A stretch of 64,000 nt of DNA from CAVRGQ01 sp963720785 (GCA_963720785.1 CAVRGQ010000005.1:124001-188000); one strand, 5' to 3'; shown: positions 53,040 to 62,395, numbered from the stretch's first letter. A program made the numbers and translations. Notes: generated from the letters alone by a model not told the origin.

Positions 53040-53264
53040 ATGCCCTCGCAGCGGACCGGCCTCATGATCATCCGGGTCTGGATCGAGGACGGCTCGACGG
53101 TTCCGCTCCGCGCCCAGGTCTCCGTGACGCATGACGTCGAGGGGGGCATCGAGCACACCATGACGTTGGTGCACGCCGCCGACGTCACCCGTGCCGTCGA
53201 CGACTGGATCGCGGAGATGGTCGGTCCCGCGTCGCCCGCCGCCGCCGAACACGTCGACGGCTGA
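53040..53264 (+). CDS. small protein of unknown function
   Basis: 74 residues, MIIRVWIEDGSTVPLRAQVS followed by VTHDVEGGIEHTMTLVHA. Beta-rich and acidic; no transmembrane segment. Unrecognised. Between a SARP-like regulator and a secreted protein. Confidence 0.55.
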   Translation: MPSQRTGLMIIRVWIEDGSTVPLRAQVSVTHDVEGGIEHTMTLVHAADVTRAVDDWIAEMVGPASPAAAEHVDG

Positions 53265-53361
53265 CCACGCTCCGTCACGGGTCGGTCACGCGGAGGTCAC
53301 TGCCGGGTGATGTGCCGGGGACGATGGTCGAAGTGCACCGTTCACTACCGGAAGCGTCGCC

Positions 53362-54354
53362 ATGACCATTCGAGTTTCCCGCCCATCCCGCAGGACGGCG
53401 ACGTCCTTCGCCCCGCGGGCACTCCTCGTGCTCCTCGTGTCGGCGGCATCGGTGCTCGTCGCCGGTGGCACCGCGACCGCTTCACCCACCCCGGTCGGTC
53501 TCGGCACCGCGACCGCCTTCGCGATCCGCGCCGGCAGCGGGGTGTCGGACGTCCCGACGTCGACGATCACCGGCGATGTCGGCCTGAGCCCCGGGGCAGG
53601 CAGTCTCTACACGGGTCTGACGTGCTTGGAGGTGACCGGGACGATCTTTGCGGTCGACGCCACCGGCGACCCGTGCTTCACGTCGAACGCCGGTCTGATG
53701 ACCACGGTGGAGAACGACGCGCGCACCGCGTTCGTCCACACCTCGGCGTTGCCGGGCGCGACGCCCGTCGGTCCTGACCTGGCCGGAGCCAATCTGGTCG
53801 CCGGCATCTACAGCTTCGGCGGCGCGGCGACCAACCTCAGCGGAACCGTGACGCTCAACGCGGCGTCCGACCCGAGTTCCGTGTGGATCTTCCAGGCGTC
53901 GTCGTCGCTCATCACCTCGTCGTCGAGCACGGTGGCGTTCTCCAACCTGCCCCCCGGCGTGACCGCCGCCCAACTTGCGTGCAACGTCTACTGGACAGTG
54001 GGCAGCTCGGCGACAATCGCCTCGGAATCGAGCTTCGTGGGCACGGTCCTGGCGTCGGCTGACATCACCGCCGTCTCCGGCGCGACCGTGATCGGCCGCC
54101 TGCTCGCCGGGAACGCGGCGGGTGCCGGGGGCGCTGTGACGTTGGACACGAACACGATCACTCGCCCGACGGGATGCGCGACGGTGCCCGCGGGCACCGG
54201 CGGCACTCCTGCCACGCCCGGCACGCCCGGCACCCCCGGAACGCCCGGCACCCCCGGAACGCCCGGCACCCCCGGAGCGCCCGGCACCCCCGGAGCCCCG
54301 GGCACGCCCGGTGCGCCCCCCGCAGTGGAGATCCCCCCGAACCTGACCGGCTGA
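53362..54354 (+). CDS. secreted DUF3494 (ice-binding-like) protein with collagen-like tail
   Basis: 330 residues. Signal peptide (LLVLLVSAASVLVAG, then TATAS), DUF3494/ice-binding domain from about 45 to 275 (ATAFAIRAGSGVSDVPTST, ITGDVGLSPGAG, VAGIYSFGGAATNLSG), and a tail of GTPGTPG repeats changing to GAPG near the C-terminus. No LPxTG-plus-anchor sequence. DUF3494 proteins bind ice in psychrophiles or act as adhesins; the Gly-x-Pro-like tail resembles collagen-like stalks. It lies 17 bases before the HD-GYP gene. Confidence 0.9.
   Translation: MTIRVSRPSRRTATSFAPRALLVLLVSAASVLVAGGTATASPTPVGLGTATAFAIRAGSGVSDVPTSTITGDVGLSPGAGSLYTGLTCLEVTGTIFAVDATGDPCFTSNAGLMTTVENDARTAFVHTSALPGATPVGPDLAGANLVAGIYSFGGAATNLSGTVTLNAASDPSSVWIFQASSSLITSSSSTVAFSNLPPGVTAAQLACNVYWTVGSSATIASESSFVGTVLASADITAVSGATVIGRLLAGNAAGAGGAVTLDTNTITRPTGCATVPAGTGGTPATPGTPGTPGTPGTPGTPGTPGAPGTPGAPGTPGAPPAVEIPPNLTG
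54205..54318 (+). repeat. in-frame GTP/GAP repeat coding region
   Basis: Nine-base units (GGCACCCCC / GGAACGCCC / GGAGCGCCC variants) encode GTPGTPG ... GAPGTPG. The nucleotide identity is high and codon choice alternates, so repeat number may vary by slippage. This is coding sequence of the DUF3494 gene, not an intergenic array. Confidence 0.9.
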
Positions 54355-54370
54355 GCCGGAGGAGCGGGGC

Positions 54371-55927
54371 ATGTCGCACCAGTCGCAGACACCCGATCGC
54401 ATGAACGCCATCGAGACCGCGGCGCCGGACCTTGCCCATCAGCTCACCCAGAGTGAGCATCGGCTCGAGGCCCTGCTCCGCGGTTCCGGCGGCCTGCTGC
54501 TCGTCACCCGAGCCGACGGGACAATCAGCTTCGCGGCCGGTGCGGTCGAGGCGCAGCTCGGCGCCGAGCCCGCTGCGTTGCTCGACACGGACGTGTTCGC
54601 CTTGCTGCGCACGGGCGACCGACCCCGCGCCCGCGACATGTGGAGCGAATGCGCGATGGGTACCTCACCGGTCGCGCCGGAGGATTTCTGGATCGAACGG
54701 GCCGACGGGAGCTGGTTGTGCCTCGCGCTGCAGCTCGACAACCACCTCGGTGATCCCTACCTCGACGGCATCGTGGCGACCGGCAACGACGTCACCGATC
54801 GCCGCAACCTGACCCAGGCGCGCGCCGTCATCAGCGGCGCGAACTCCGCGATCGTGCACGCCACCAACGAGCGCGACCTCTTCGACCAGGTCTGCCGCGT
54901 CGTGGTCAGCGACGTCACGTACCACCTGGCCTGGGTCGGGTTCTCGGACCCGCACCGCGCGCTCGGGATCCGCATGGTCGCGTTCGCCGACCATTCCGCC
55001 GCGTACTTCGACGCACTCGAGCTGCTCGCCGGCACCGACACCTTCCGCGGACCGCTCGTGGTGGCACTCGAGTCACACGAGCTCGCCGTCATCCAGGACA
55101 TCGGCGCGCTGCCCGAGTCGATGGCCGCGTGGAAGCGACTCGCCAGCGAGTACGGCTTCCGGTCGATGATCGCGCTGCCCCTGCCGTTCACCGAGGACGA
55201 CTACGGAGTGCTCGCCATCTACTCCGAGCAGGTGAACGCGTTCGACGACGCGGCGGTCGCGGTGTTGGAGGAGCTCGCGTCGGACCTGGCCTTCGGCGTC
55301 GAGGCCATCCGGACCCGCGAGCAACGCGCGGCCTACCGGGTGCGCTTCGAGGACAGCCTCGAAGCGGTGGTGCGCGCGATCGCCACCGCCGCCGAACTGC
55401 GGGACCCCTACACCGCCGGCCACCAGCGAGGTGTCGCCACGCTCGCGGTCGCGATCGGCGAGGAACTCGGCCTCGATCCGCACCTCGTGGTCGGGGTGGG
55501 GATCGCCGGCTCGATCCACGACATCGGCAAGCTCGCGATCCCGGCCGAGATCCTGAGCAAACCCGGTCGCCTCTCGGTGAGTGAGTTCGCGCTGGTCAAG
55601 GAGCACGCACAGGCCGGCTACGACATCGTGGTCGGGATCGACTTCCCGGCACCGGTCGCCGAGATGATCCTGCAGCACCACGAACGGCTCGACGGCTCGG
55701 GGTACCCGGCGGGTTGCGAGGGCGACGCGATCGGGATCGGCGCCCGCATCCTCGCCGTGGCCGACACGGTGGAGGCGATGCACGCCCACCGCCCGTACCG
55801 CCCCGGACTGGGCGTCGAAGCGGCGCTCGAGGCGATCGATGCCGGCCGCGGGACCCTGTTCGACCGCACGGTCGTCGACGCCTGCACGCGCCTCTTCACG
55901 GAGTCCCGGTTCGAGTTCCCGTCGTGA
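54371..55927 (+). CDS. PAS-GAF-HD-GYP protein (cyclic di-GMP phosphodiesterase)
   Basis: 518 residues. PAS about 25-145 (LLLVTRADGTISFAAG; ATGNDVTDRR end), GAF about 160-315 (RSMIALPLPFTEDDYGVLAI), then HD-GYP: AGHQRGVATLAVAI, HDIGKLAIPAEILSKPGR and HHERLDGSGYPAG. The HD and GYP motifs are intact, so c-di-GMP hydrolysis is expected. ATG 54371 is 17 bases after the DUF3494 stop, so they are co-transcribed. Confidence 0.93.
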   Translation: MSHQSQTPDRMNAIETAAPDLAHQLTQSEHRLEALLRGSGGLLLVTRADGTISFAAGAVEAQLGAEPAALLDTDVFALLRTGDRPRARDMWSECAMGTSPVAPEDFWIERADGSWLCLALQLDNHLGDPYLDGIVATGNDVTDRRNLTQARAVISGANSAIVHATNERDLFDQVCRVVVSDVTYHLAWVGFSDPHRALGIRMVAFADHSAAYFDALELLAGTDTFRGPLVVALESHELAVIQDIGALPESMAAWKRLASEYGFRSMIALPLPFTEDDYGVLAIYSEQVNAFDDAAVAVLEELASDLAFGVEAIRTREQRAAYRVRFEDSLEAVVRAIATAAELRDPYTAGHQRGVATLAVAIGEELGLDPHLVVGVGIAGSIHDIGKLAIPAEILSKPGRLSVSEFALVKEHAQAGYDIVVGIDFPAPVAEMILQHHERLDGSGYPAGCEGDAIGIGARILAVADTVEAMHAHRPYRPGLGVEAALEAIDAGRGTLFDRTVVDACTRLFTESRFEFPS

Positions 55928-55999
55928 CCCCCGGTCGACAGGCCCACCTCCGCACGCGAGGGTGATCACCGACGCGCAGCACACGCCGAGGGGAGCACC

Positions 56000-56854
56000 A
56001 TGGGCGACAAGCCGTTGGCCGGACAAGGCGCACTCGTCACCGGTGGTGGCGGAGGTATCGGGCGGGCCTCCGCCGCGTGGCTGGCCCGCGACGGCGCCGC
56101 GGTCACGATCATGGGCCGCACCGAGGCGACGCTGCTCGACGCGCAGCGCGAGATCCGTGAGTTCGCCGGCCCCGACGCGGTGGTCGAGCCCTACATCGGT
56201 GATGCGCTCGACGAGGCGCAGGTACGCCGCGCGCTGCAGGCGGCAGCTGCGCTCGCCGATCGCCTCGCAATCGCGGTGAGCGTCGTGGGCGGCGGCACGA
56301 TGAAGCCGCTCGTCATGTTCGAACCGCAGGACGTGATGGACGACCTGCAGCGCAACATCCTCTCGGCGTTCCTCGTCGTGCGCAACGCCACGCCGCTGAT
56401 GGCCGAGGGTGGCGGCGGATCGATCGTGTGCATCTCGTCCGACGCGGCGACGATCCCGTGGCCGTTCCTCACGCTCTACAACACCGCCAAGGCCGGGGTG
56501 GAGGGGCTCGTCCGCGGCGCCGCGCTCGAGCTCGCGCCGCTCGGGATCCGCGTGAACGCGGTGCGGCCCGGGCTGGTGAAGACCGAGGCGACGAAGGACG
56601 GCCTGTTCGCGAACGAGGCGGTGATGAGCAAGTTCCTCACGGAGAAGCCACTCGGGCGCGCGGGTGTCCCCGACGACATCGCCGCGGGCGTGCGCTACCT
56701 CGCCGGGCCGGAGGCCTCGTGGGTGACCGGGCAGAGCATCGGCATCGAGGGCGGCAACGAGCTCACCAAGGCGCCGTACCTGGAGGAACTGGTGCGCAAG
56801 CGCTTCGGCGACGACGCGATCGATGCCGCGCTCGCGGGGAGGATCTCGGGCTGA
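56000..56854 (+). CDS. SDR family oxidoreductase
   Basis: 284 residues. ALVTGGGGGIGRASAAWLAR (cofactor loop), VSVVGGG in place of NNAG, CISSDAATIPWP (serine) and LYNTAKAGVEGL (Tyr-x-x-x-Lys). The missing NNAG asparagine is replaced by VGG. It is convergent with the amidohydrolase, 18 bases between stops. Confidence 0.9.
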   Translation: MGDKPLAGQGALVTGGGGGIGRASAAWLARDGAAVTIMGRTEATLLDAQREIREFAGPDAVVEPYIGDALDEAQVRRALQAAAALADRLAIAVSVVGGGTMKPLVMFEPQDVMDDLQRNILSAFLVVRNATPLMAEGGGGSIVCISSDAATIPWPFLTLYNTAKAGVEGLVRGAALELAPLGIRVNAVRPGLVKTEATKDGLFANEAVMSKFLTEKPLGRAGVPDDIAAGVRYLAGPEASWVTGQSIGIEGGNELTKAPYLEELVRKRFGDDAIDAALAGRISG

Positions 56855-56872
56855 GCTTCAGCGCGGCGCCCT

Positions 56873-58155
56873 CTACGCGGTGGCGCGCGCCTGGAGGTCC
56901 ATGAGGTCGGGAGCGCTCTTCTCGAAGCGGCCGGTGTCGTACGAGCGCGTCGACACGTCGTGGCCCTCGACCTCCGCCGCGCAGCGCACCCACGGTGCAC
57001 TGCTCCTTCGCCCGGATCGCGTACGGGTCGAAGTGGTACCAGGACATCGCGTTCTCGTGGGAGATCTTGTTCATCTCCGCGTCGGACACGCCGAACTTCT
57101 CGCACATGCCGTGGAACTCCTCGGGCGCGTTCGGCCACGACGAGTCGGAGTGCGGGTAGTCCATCTCCCAGCAGATGTTGTCGACGCCGATGTCCTCGCG
57201 CAGCTTCAGGCCGATCGGATCGGCGATGAAGCAGGTGAGGAAGTGCTTCTTGAAGACCTCGGACGGCAGCTCGTCGAAGTGCTGGCCCGTCCACGCGTGG
57301 TGCATGTCGTAGGTGCGGTCGAGGCGGTCCATGAAGTACGGGATCCAGCCGGTGCCACCCTCCGACAGCGCGATGCGCAGATCGGGGTGCTCCTTGATCA
57401 CGCGCGACCAGAGGAGGTCGGCGGCGGCCTGGCAGATGTTCATCGGCTGCAGCGTGATCATGACGTCGATCGGCGCGTCGGGCGCGGTGATGCTGAGCTG
57501 GCCCGAGGACCCGAGGTGGATGTTGAGGATCGACTCGGTCTCCACCAGCGCTCGGAACATCGGGTCCCAGTGCTCGTTGTGGAAGCTCGGCAGGCCGAGC
57601 GCCGCGGGGTTCTCGGTGAAGGTCAGCGAGTGGCAGCCCTTCTCCGCGACGCGGTGGATCTCCTGCGCCGTGAGCTCCGGGTCCCACAGCATCGGGATGG
57701 CCATCGGGATGAAGCGCTCGGGGTAGGCGCCGCACCAGCCGTCGATGTGCCAGTCGTTGTACGCCGCGCACGACGTCCTGGGCGAGGTCCTTGTCGGCGG
57801 TGTCGAGGAACAGACGGCCCGAGAACGACGGGAACGACGGGAAGTTCATCGACGCGAGCACGCCACCGGCGCTCATGTCCTTCACCCGCTCGTGGACGTC
57901 GAAGCAGCCGGGGCGCATCTCCTCGAACGACGTGGGGTCGACGCCGTACTCCTCGCGGGGCCGGCCGGCGACCGCGTTGAGGCCGATGTTGGGGATCTGC
58001 TTGCCGTCGAACACCCAGACGTCGTCGCCGTTGGGGGTGCGCTCGACGCGGGGCGCGAGGTCGGCGTACTTGGCGGCGACCCGGCCGTCGAAGAGGTCGG
58101 GGGGCTCGACGACGTGGTCGTCGACACTGATGAAGATCATGTCCTCGACGCGCAT
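56873..58155 (-). pseudogene. amidohydrolase family protein (COG2159), two frameshifts
   Basis: About 427 residues when joined. IFISVDDHVVEPPDLFDG (about 6-23) opens the family sequence. Near 57767 the frame changes and resumes as AAYNDWHIDGWCGAY, then MAIPMLWDPELTAQEIHRV, NIHLGSSGQLSI and CWEMDYPHSDSSWPN. Near 56988 a second change leads to AAEVEGHDVSTRSYDTGRF and the TAG stop at 56873. The joined protein matches 25927-27228 throughout, so it is likely functional in the organism. Confidence 0.85.
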
Positions 58156-58286
58156 GGTGTGCTCCTGAGTGTTGCTGGGGGGCAGTCGCTCAGGGTCACC
58201 TTACCTCCCGCCCGCGGCAGGGCCCAGGCCCGTCCTTGTAGGGTGCGCCCGTTCAACGACCCTTCTTCATCACAGGAGCGAGACCA

Positions 58287-58667
58287 ATGGGCGAGGCACG
58301 CGCGGAGATCACGATCGACCGTCCGGTGGACGACGTCTGGGCCGTCGTCGGCAACTTCGGCGACCTGATGTGGATGCCCGGCATCGAGAAGTGCGAGCTC
58401 GAGGGCGACGACCGCGTGCTGTCGATGTTCGGGATGCGCATCGTGGAGCGCCAGCTCGGGCGCGACGAGGAGGCCTGCGTGATCTCCTACGGGATCATCG
58501 ACGGCGACATGAAGCCCGAGACCCACGAGGCGACCATCACGGTGGTCGAGGAGGGCGCCGGCTCGCACGTCACCTGGGACGTCGTCACCGACGACGCGAT
58601 GACCGACGTGATGAAGAACGCCTACCAGGGTGCACTCGAGGCGCTCAAGGGCCAGCTCGAGGGCTGA
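58287..58667 (+). CDS. SRPBCC family (polyketide cyclase/START-like) protein
   Basis: 126 residues. AEITIDRPVDDVWAVVGNFG and MWMPGIEKCELEGDDRV at the start, VISYGIIDGDMKPETHEATI in the middle. Cup-shaped fold binding hydrophobic ligands. Leads an operon-like run with the nitronate monooxygenase-like, SDR, VOC and DUF7064/7065-like genes. ATG 58287 follows AGGAG. Confidence 0.9.
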   Translation: MGEARAEITIDRPVDDVWAVVGNFGDLMWMPGIEKCELEGDDRVLSMFGMRIVERQLGRDEEACVISYGIIDGDMKPETHEATITVVEEGAGSHVTWDVVTDDAMTDVMKNAYQGALEALKGQLEG

Positions 58668-58694
58668 TCCCCTTCTTTTCCGGAGGCACCGGCG

Positions 58695-59816
58695 ATGCGC
58701 ACACCCATCTGCGAGCAGCTCGACATCGAGTTCCCGATCTTCGCGTTCAGCCACTGCCGTGACGTCGTCGCGGCAGTGACGAACGCGGGCGGCTTCGGCG
58801 TGCTCGGCGCGCTGGCGTTCGAGCCCGAACGGCTCGAGGTCGAGCTCAACTGGATCGACGAACACGTCAACGGGAAGCCCTACGGCGTCGACTTCGCGAT
58901 GCCCGCGAAGTACGTCGGCCAGGGCGGTGGCGCCGAGGCCGATCCCGAGTACCTCGCGTCGCTCATCCCCGACGAGTACCGCGAGTTCGTCACCAAGGTG
59001 CTCGACGACGCGGGGATCCCGCAGCTGCCCGACGACTACGAGCGGGGCGTGCGCAAGGCCGCAGGGCTCGGCGTCGACGAGGAGGGCCCCGGCCAGCTCG
59101 AGGTCACCCTCTCGCACCCCGGTGTGAAGATGGTGGTGAACGCGCTCGGCCCGCCGCCGAAGTACATCGTCGAGCAGTGCCACGAGCAGGGCATCCTCGT
59201 GGGTGCGCTCGTGGGCTCGCGGGTGCACGCCGAGCGCCAGGTCGCGATCGGTGTCGACATCCTCATCGCCCAGGGCACCGAGGCCGGCGGCCACTGCGGC
59301 GAGATCTCCACGATGGTGCTCGTCCCCCAGGTGGTCGACGCGGTCGGCCCCGACGTGCCCGTGCTCGCCGCGGGTGGCATCGGCGACGGGCGCCAGATGG
59401 CCGCCGCGCTCGCGCTCGGCGCGCAGGGTGCGTGGACCGGCTCGATCTGGCTGCTCACCGCGGAGGCCGACGTCGCCCCGGAGGTCACCGAGAACATGCT
59501 CGCCGCCGAGTCGCGCGACGCCATCCGGGCGCGGGTGATGACGGGCAAGCCGGCGCGGCAGCTGCGCACGAAGTGGACCGAGGCGTGGGACCAGCCCGAC
59601 GCCCCGCCGCCGCTGCCGATGCCGCTGCAGGGCCTGCTCTACGGCGAGGCCGCGGCGCGCTTCAGCCGCGCGCACACGAAGGACTTCGCGGGCACGCCCG
59701 TGGGCCAGATCGTGGGCAGCATCGACCGCGTGCGCCCGGCCAAGGACGTTGTCCTCGAGATGGTCGAGGGTTGGATCGAGGCCACCGAGCGGCTCAACTC
59801 CCTTCTGGAGGGCTGA
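58695..59816 (+). CDS. nitronate monooxygenase-like (NPD) FMN protein
   Basis: 373 residues. N-terminus IEFPIFAFSHCRDVVAAVTN, GGFGVLGALAFEPER, the active-site histidine in QGTEAGGHCGEIST, and FMN-phosphate motif AAGGIGDGRQMAAALALGA. Family members oxidise nitronates or other carbanions, or serve as FMN reductases. 27 bases after the SRPBCC stop. Confidence 0.9.
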   Translation: MRTPICEQLDIEFPIFAFSHCRDVVAAVTNAGGFGVLGALAFEPERLEVELNWIDEHVNGKPYGVDFAMPAKYVGQGGGAEADPEYLASLIPDEYREFVTKVLDDAGIPQLPDDYERGVRKAAGLGVDEEGPGQLEVTLSHPGVKMVVNALGPPPKYIVEQCHEQGILVGALVGSRVHAERQVAIGVDILIAQGTEAGGHCGEISTMVLVPQVVDAVGPDVPVLAAGGIGDGRQMAAALALGAQGAWTGSIWLLTAEADVAPEVTENMLAAESRDAIRARVMTGKPARQLRTKWTEAWDQPDAPPPLPMPLQGLLYGEAAARFSRAHTKDFAGTPVGQIVGSIDRVRPAKDVVLEMVEGWIEATERLNSLLEG

Positions 59817-59849
59817 GCCCGCAACGCGCCCGACCCGGGGGGAGTCAGG

Positions 59850-60707
59850 ATGACGATCGAGGTCTCGCTCGAGGGGCGCACCGCGCTCGTCACCGGCGGC
59901 GGTACCGGCATCGGGTACGGCATCACGAAGCGCCTGCTCGACGCGGGCGCGACCGTCACCATCTGCGGGCGGCGCGCCGACGTGCTCTCCGGCGCCGCCG
60001 ACGCGTTGCGCACCGCGGTCCCCGGCTCCGAGGTGCGCACCATCGCCGCCGACGTGACCGACGAGGAGCAGATCGCCGCGGCGGTCGCTCACGCGGGCAA
60101 CGCGGGGCGGCTCGACATCGCGGTCGCGAACGCGGGCTCGGCGATGCCCGGGCCGCTCCTCGCGCAGTCCCCCGACGGGTGGCGCTTCACCCTCGACATC
60201 AACGTCGTCGCCCCGGCGATGACCATCAAGCACGCCGGCCTCGCCATGCGCGACGGCGGTGGCGCGATCGTCACCATCTCGTCGCAGTCGGCGGTACGCA
60301 CCGCGAAGTGGATGGCGCCGTACACCGTGAGCAAGGCCGCGATGGACACGCTCGTGCGCTGCGCGGCACTCGAGCTCGCGCCCTTCCGCATCCGGGTGAA
60401 CGGCATCCGCCCCGGGCTCGTGCCCAACCAGGCGATCGTGATGGACGAGGAGCCGTACACAACTGTGATCGGACGCAGCCTGCTCGGTGCGCCCGGCACC
60501 GCGGAGCAACTCGGCGACAGTGTGCTGTACCTCACCAGCGACCTGTCGACGTGGGTGACCGGCCAGGTCTACAACGTGTGCGGCGGCCTCTCCGTGTCCG
60601 ACCACGACGACTTCGGCGATCTCGCCCGCATGGTCGTGGGCGACGACGCATTCGCCGCAGCCCAGGGACCGACAGAGGGACCCGATCACTCCGAGGAGCA
60701 ACGATGA
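59850..60707 (+). CDS. SDR family oxidoreductase
   Basis: 285 residues. ALVTGGGTGIGYGITKRLL, DIAVANAGSAMPGP (NAG), TISSQSAVRTAKW (serine) and PYTVSKAAMDTLVR (Tyr-x-x-x-Lys). The C-terminus has an extra 35-residue acidic extension. It ends in TGA that overlaps the VOC start (ATGA). Confidence 0.92.
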   Translation: MTIEVSLEGRTALVTGGGTGIGYGITKRLLDAGATVTICGRRADVLSGAADALRTAVPGSEVRTIAADVTDEEQIAAAVAHAGNAGRLDIAVANAGSAMPGPLLAQSPDGWRFTLDINVVAPAMTIKHAGLAMRDGGGAIVTISSQSAVRTAKWMAPYTVSKAAMDTLVRCAALELAPFRIRVNGIRPGLVPNQAIVMDEEPYTTVIGRSLLGAPGTAEQLGDSVLYLTSDLSTWVTGQVYNVCGGLSVSDHDDFGDLARMVVGDDAFAAAQGPTEGPDHSEEQR

Positions 60708-61240
60708 GCACCGAGATCCCCGAGATCCCCGCGGTTCCCCAGCCCGACACCGCGCTCGGCCTGCTCGCGGCCACGATGGGCAGCACGGCTCGCGTGTACC
60801 ACTGCGGCTACGTGGTGCCCGACCTCGACGAGGCGATGGCGGTGTTGCGCGAGGCGCTCGGCGTGGAGTTCGCACCGCCGATGGAGCTGCCGTACCGCCG
60901 CATGCGCACGCCCGCCGGCGACGTGGAGGTGGAGCAGCCGTTGCGGCTGACCTACTCGTCACTCCCCGTGCACGTCGAGCTGATCCAGAGCGCGCCGGGC
61001 ACGCTGTGGGAGGCCGACACCGGCCTGCGCGGCCACCATCTCGGCGTGTGGGCCGACGACCTCGCCGCCGAGTCGGCGCGCCTGAGCGCGCTCGGCCTCG
61101 CGCTCCACACGCACGGTCTCGACGACGACGGCGCGCTCGCCGGCTTCGCCTACCACGAGACCCCGTTCGGGATGTACCTCGAACTCGTCGACTCGGTCGC
61201 CAAACACTTCTACCCCGGTTGGTTCGCGCAGGCGTCCTGA
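60704..61240 (+). CDS. VOC family (glyoxalase/dioxygenase-fold) protein
   Basis: 178 residues. ARVYHCGYVVPDLDEAMAVL starts the first beta-alpha-beta-beta-beta module with His, and RGHHLGVWADDLAAE the second; TPFGMYLELVDS carries the Glu of the metal site. Two His plus a Glu could bind a divalent metal. Translation is coupled to the SDR. Isomerase, dioxygenase or epimerase are possible. Confidence 0.88.
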   Translation: MSTEIPEIPAVPQPDTALGLLAATMGSTARVYHCGYVVPDLDEAMAVLREALGVEFAPPMELPYRRMRTPAGDVEVEQPLRLTYSSLPVHVELIQSAPGTLWEADTGLRGHHLGVWADDLAAESARLSALGLALHTHGLDDDGALAGFAYHETPFGMYLELVDSVAKHFYPGWFAQAS

Positions 61241-61268
61241 GCGCCACTCACACTCCAGGGAGCACTCC

Positions 61269-62384
61269 ATGCCCGGCATGTTCGACACCTCACCCGAGCA
61301 CTCGCCACTGACCGGACTCGACGAGTACCTCGTGCACAACTACCCGCAGCCGCTGCGCGTGATGTGGACCAGCGACACCCGCGCCTACGAGCGGCTGTGG
61401 TTCACCGCGCAGGACCGCACCGGTGATCTCCTCGTGATGATCGGCCTCGGCTTCTACCCGAACCTCGGCACCGCGGAGGCGTACGGCATCGTCAACGTGC
61501 GCGGGCAGCACACCACCGTGCGCTCGTTCCGCTCGATCGGCGACGACCGCACGGAAATGCAGATCGGTCCGTTGAACTTCGAGATCGTGGAGCCGTTCAA
61601 GGAATGGCGTCTCACCCTCGCCGACAACGACCACGGCATCACCTACGACCTCCGCTGGTTCGACACCAAGCGCGCGCTGTTCCACCGCGTCGCGCCGGGG
61701 ATGATCCACGACGGTCGGGTGTCGCACGAGACGTCGGGCTACGAGACGTTCGGTGAGATCAGCGGCACCGTCACCGCGCACGGCGAGACGTTCACGCTCA
61801 CACGCGACGCGTACAACGGCTCGCGCGACCACCACTGGGGCATCCGCGGCGGCGTCGGCGGCCCCGGCCCGCTCGGGCCCGGCGCGCACGCGATGTCGGG
61901 GCAGTGGGTGGAGTTCGGCGACTGGTCGGTGTGGTTGAACCGCGTCCTCTACAACCTCGGCGACGAGCGCCCCGGTGCCGGCCAGATCCTGCGGCGCGAC
62001 CACCGGCTGCGCTTCGAGGACGACACCAAGCTGCTGCTGTCGGGGGAGGTCGACCTGCTGCTCGAGGACGGCACCACGAAGACGATGACGTTCGAGCGCC
62101 TCGGCAACCAGATCGCGTTCCTGCGCTGCGGCATGTACGGCGGCCCCAACGGCGGCACACCCGACGGCGACATCTGGCAGGGCCAGTACCAGGGTGAGCA
62201 CGTCGTGTCCGGGGAGACGTACGACGTCAACGACCCCGAGGTACGCGCCCGCATCAAGGGCCTCGACGACCACCACGTGCGTTACGAGTGCGACGGCGAG
62301 GTGGCCTACGGCCTCATCGAGCCGTACGACACCATCTGTTACGACTGGGCCGCCCAGGGCATCGGCGGCTACTCACTCCTCTGA
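61269..62384 (+). CDS. DUF7064/7065-like beta-barrel protein of unknown function
   Basis: 371 residues. A lipocalin/AttH-like beta-rich pattern: LWFTAQDRTGDLLVMIGLG, EPFKEWRLTLADNDHGITYD, DHHWGIRGGVGGPG. DHHWG is a conserved loop in such proteins. AttH-type hydroxysteroid/carotenoid-like barrel binding large hydrophobic ligands is suspected; no catalytic residues known. Last gene before the nested palindrome. Confidence 0.7.
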   Translation: MPGMFDTSPEHSPLTGLDEYLVHNYPQPLRVMWTSDTRAYERLWFTAQDRTGDLLVMIGLGFYPNLGTAEAYGIVNVRGQHTTVRSFRSIGDDRTEMQIGPLNFEIVEPFKEWRLTLADNDHGITYDLRWFDTKRALFHRVAPGMIHDGRVSHETSGYETFGEISGTVTAHGETFTLTRDAYNGSRDHHWGIRGGVGGPGPLGPGAHAMSGQWVEFGDWSVWLNRVLYNLGDERPGAGQILRRDHRLRFEDDTKLLLSGEVDLLLEDGTTKTMTFERLGNQIAFLRCGMYGGPNGGTPDGDIWQGQYQGEHVVSGETYDVNDPEVRARIKGLDDHHVRYECDGEVAYGLIEPYDTICYDWAAQGIGGYSLL

Positions 62385-62395
62385 CTCCCGCCTTC

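Noticed and set aside
54205..54318. Possible CRISPR or VNTR array
   Set aside because: The units are in-frame codons for GTP/GAP repeats inside the DUF3494 gene; no spacers.
53362..54354. Sortase-anchored protein (C-terminal NLTG)
   Set aside because: No LPxTG motif with following membrane span and positive tail.
58137..61247. 1,036-codon open frame on the minus strand across the SRPBCC, nitronate monooxygenase, SDR and VOC genes
   Set aside because: Arginine/alanine/histidine-rich shadow of the plus-strand genes, no family motif; open only because of GC bias.
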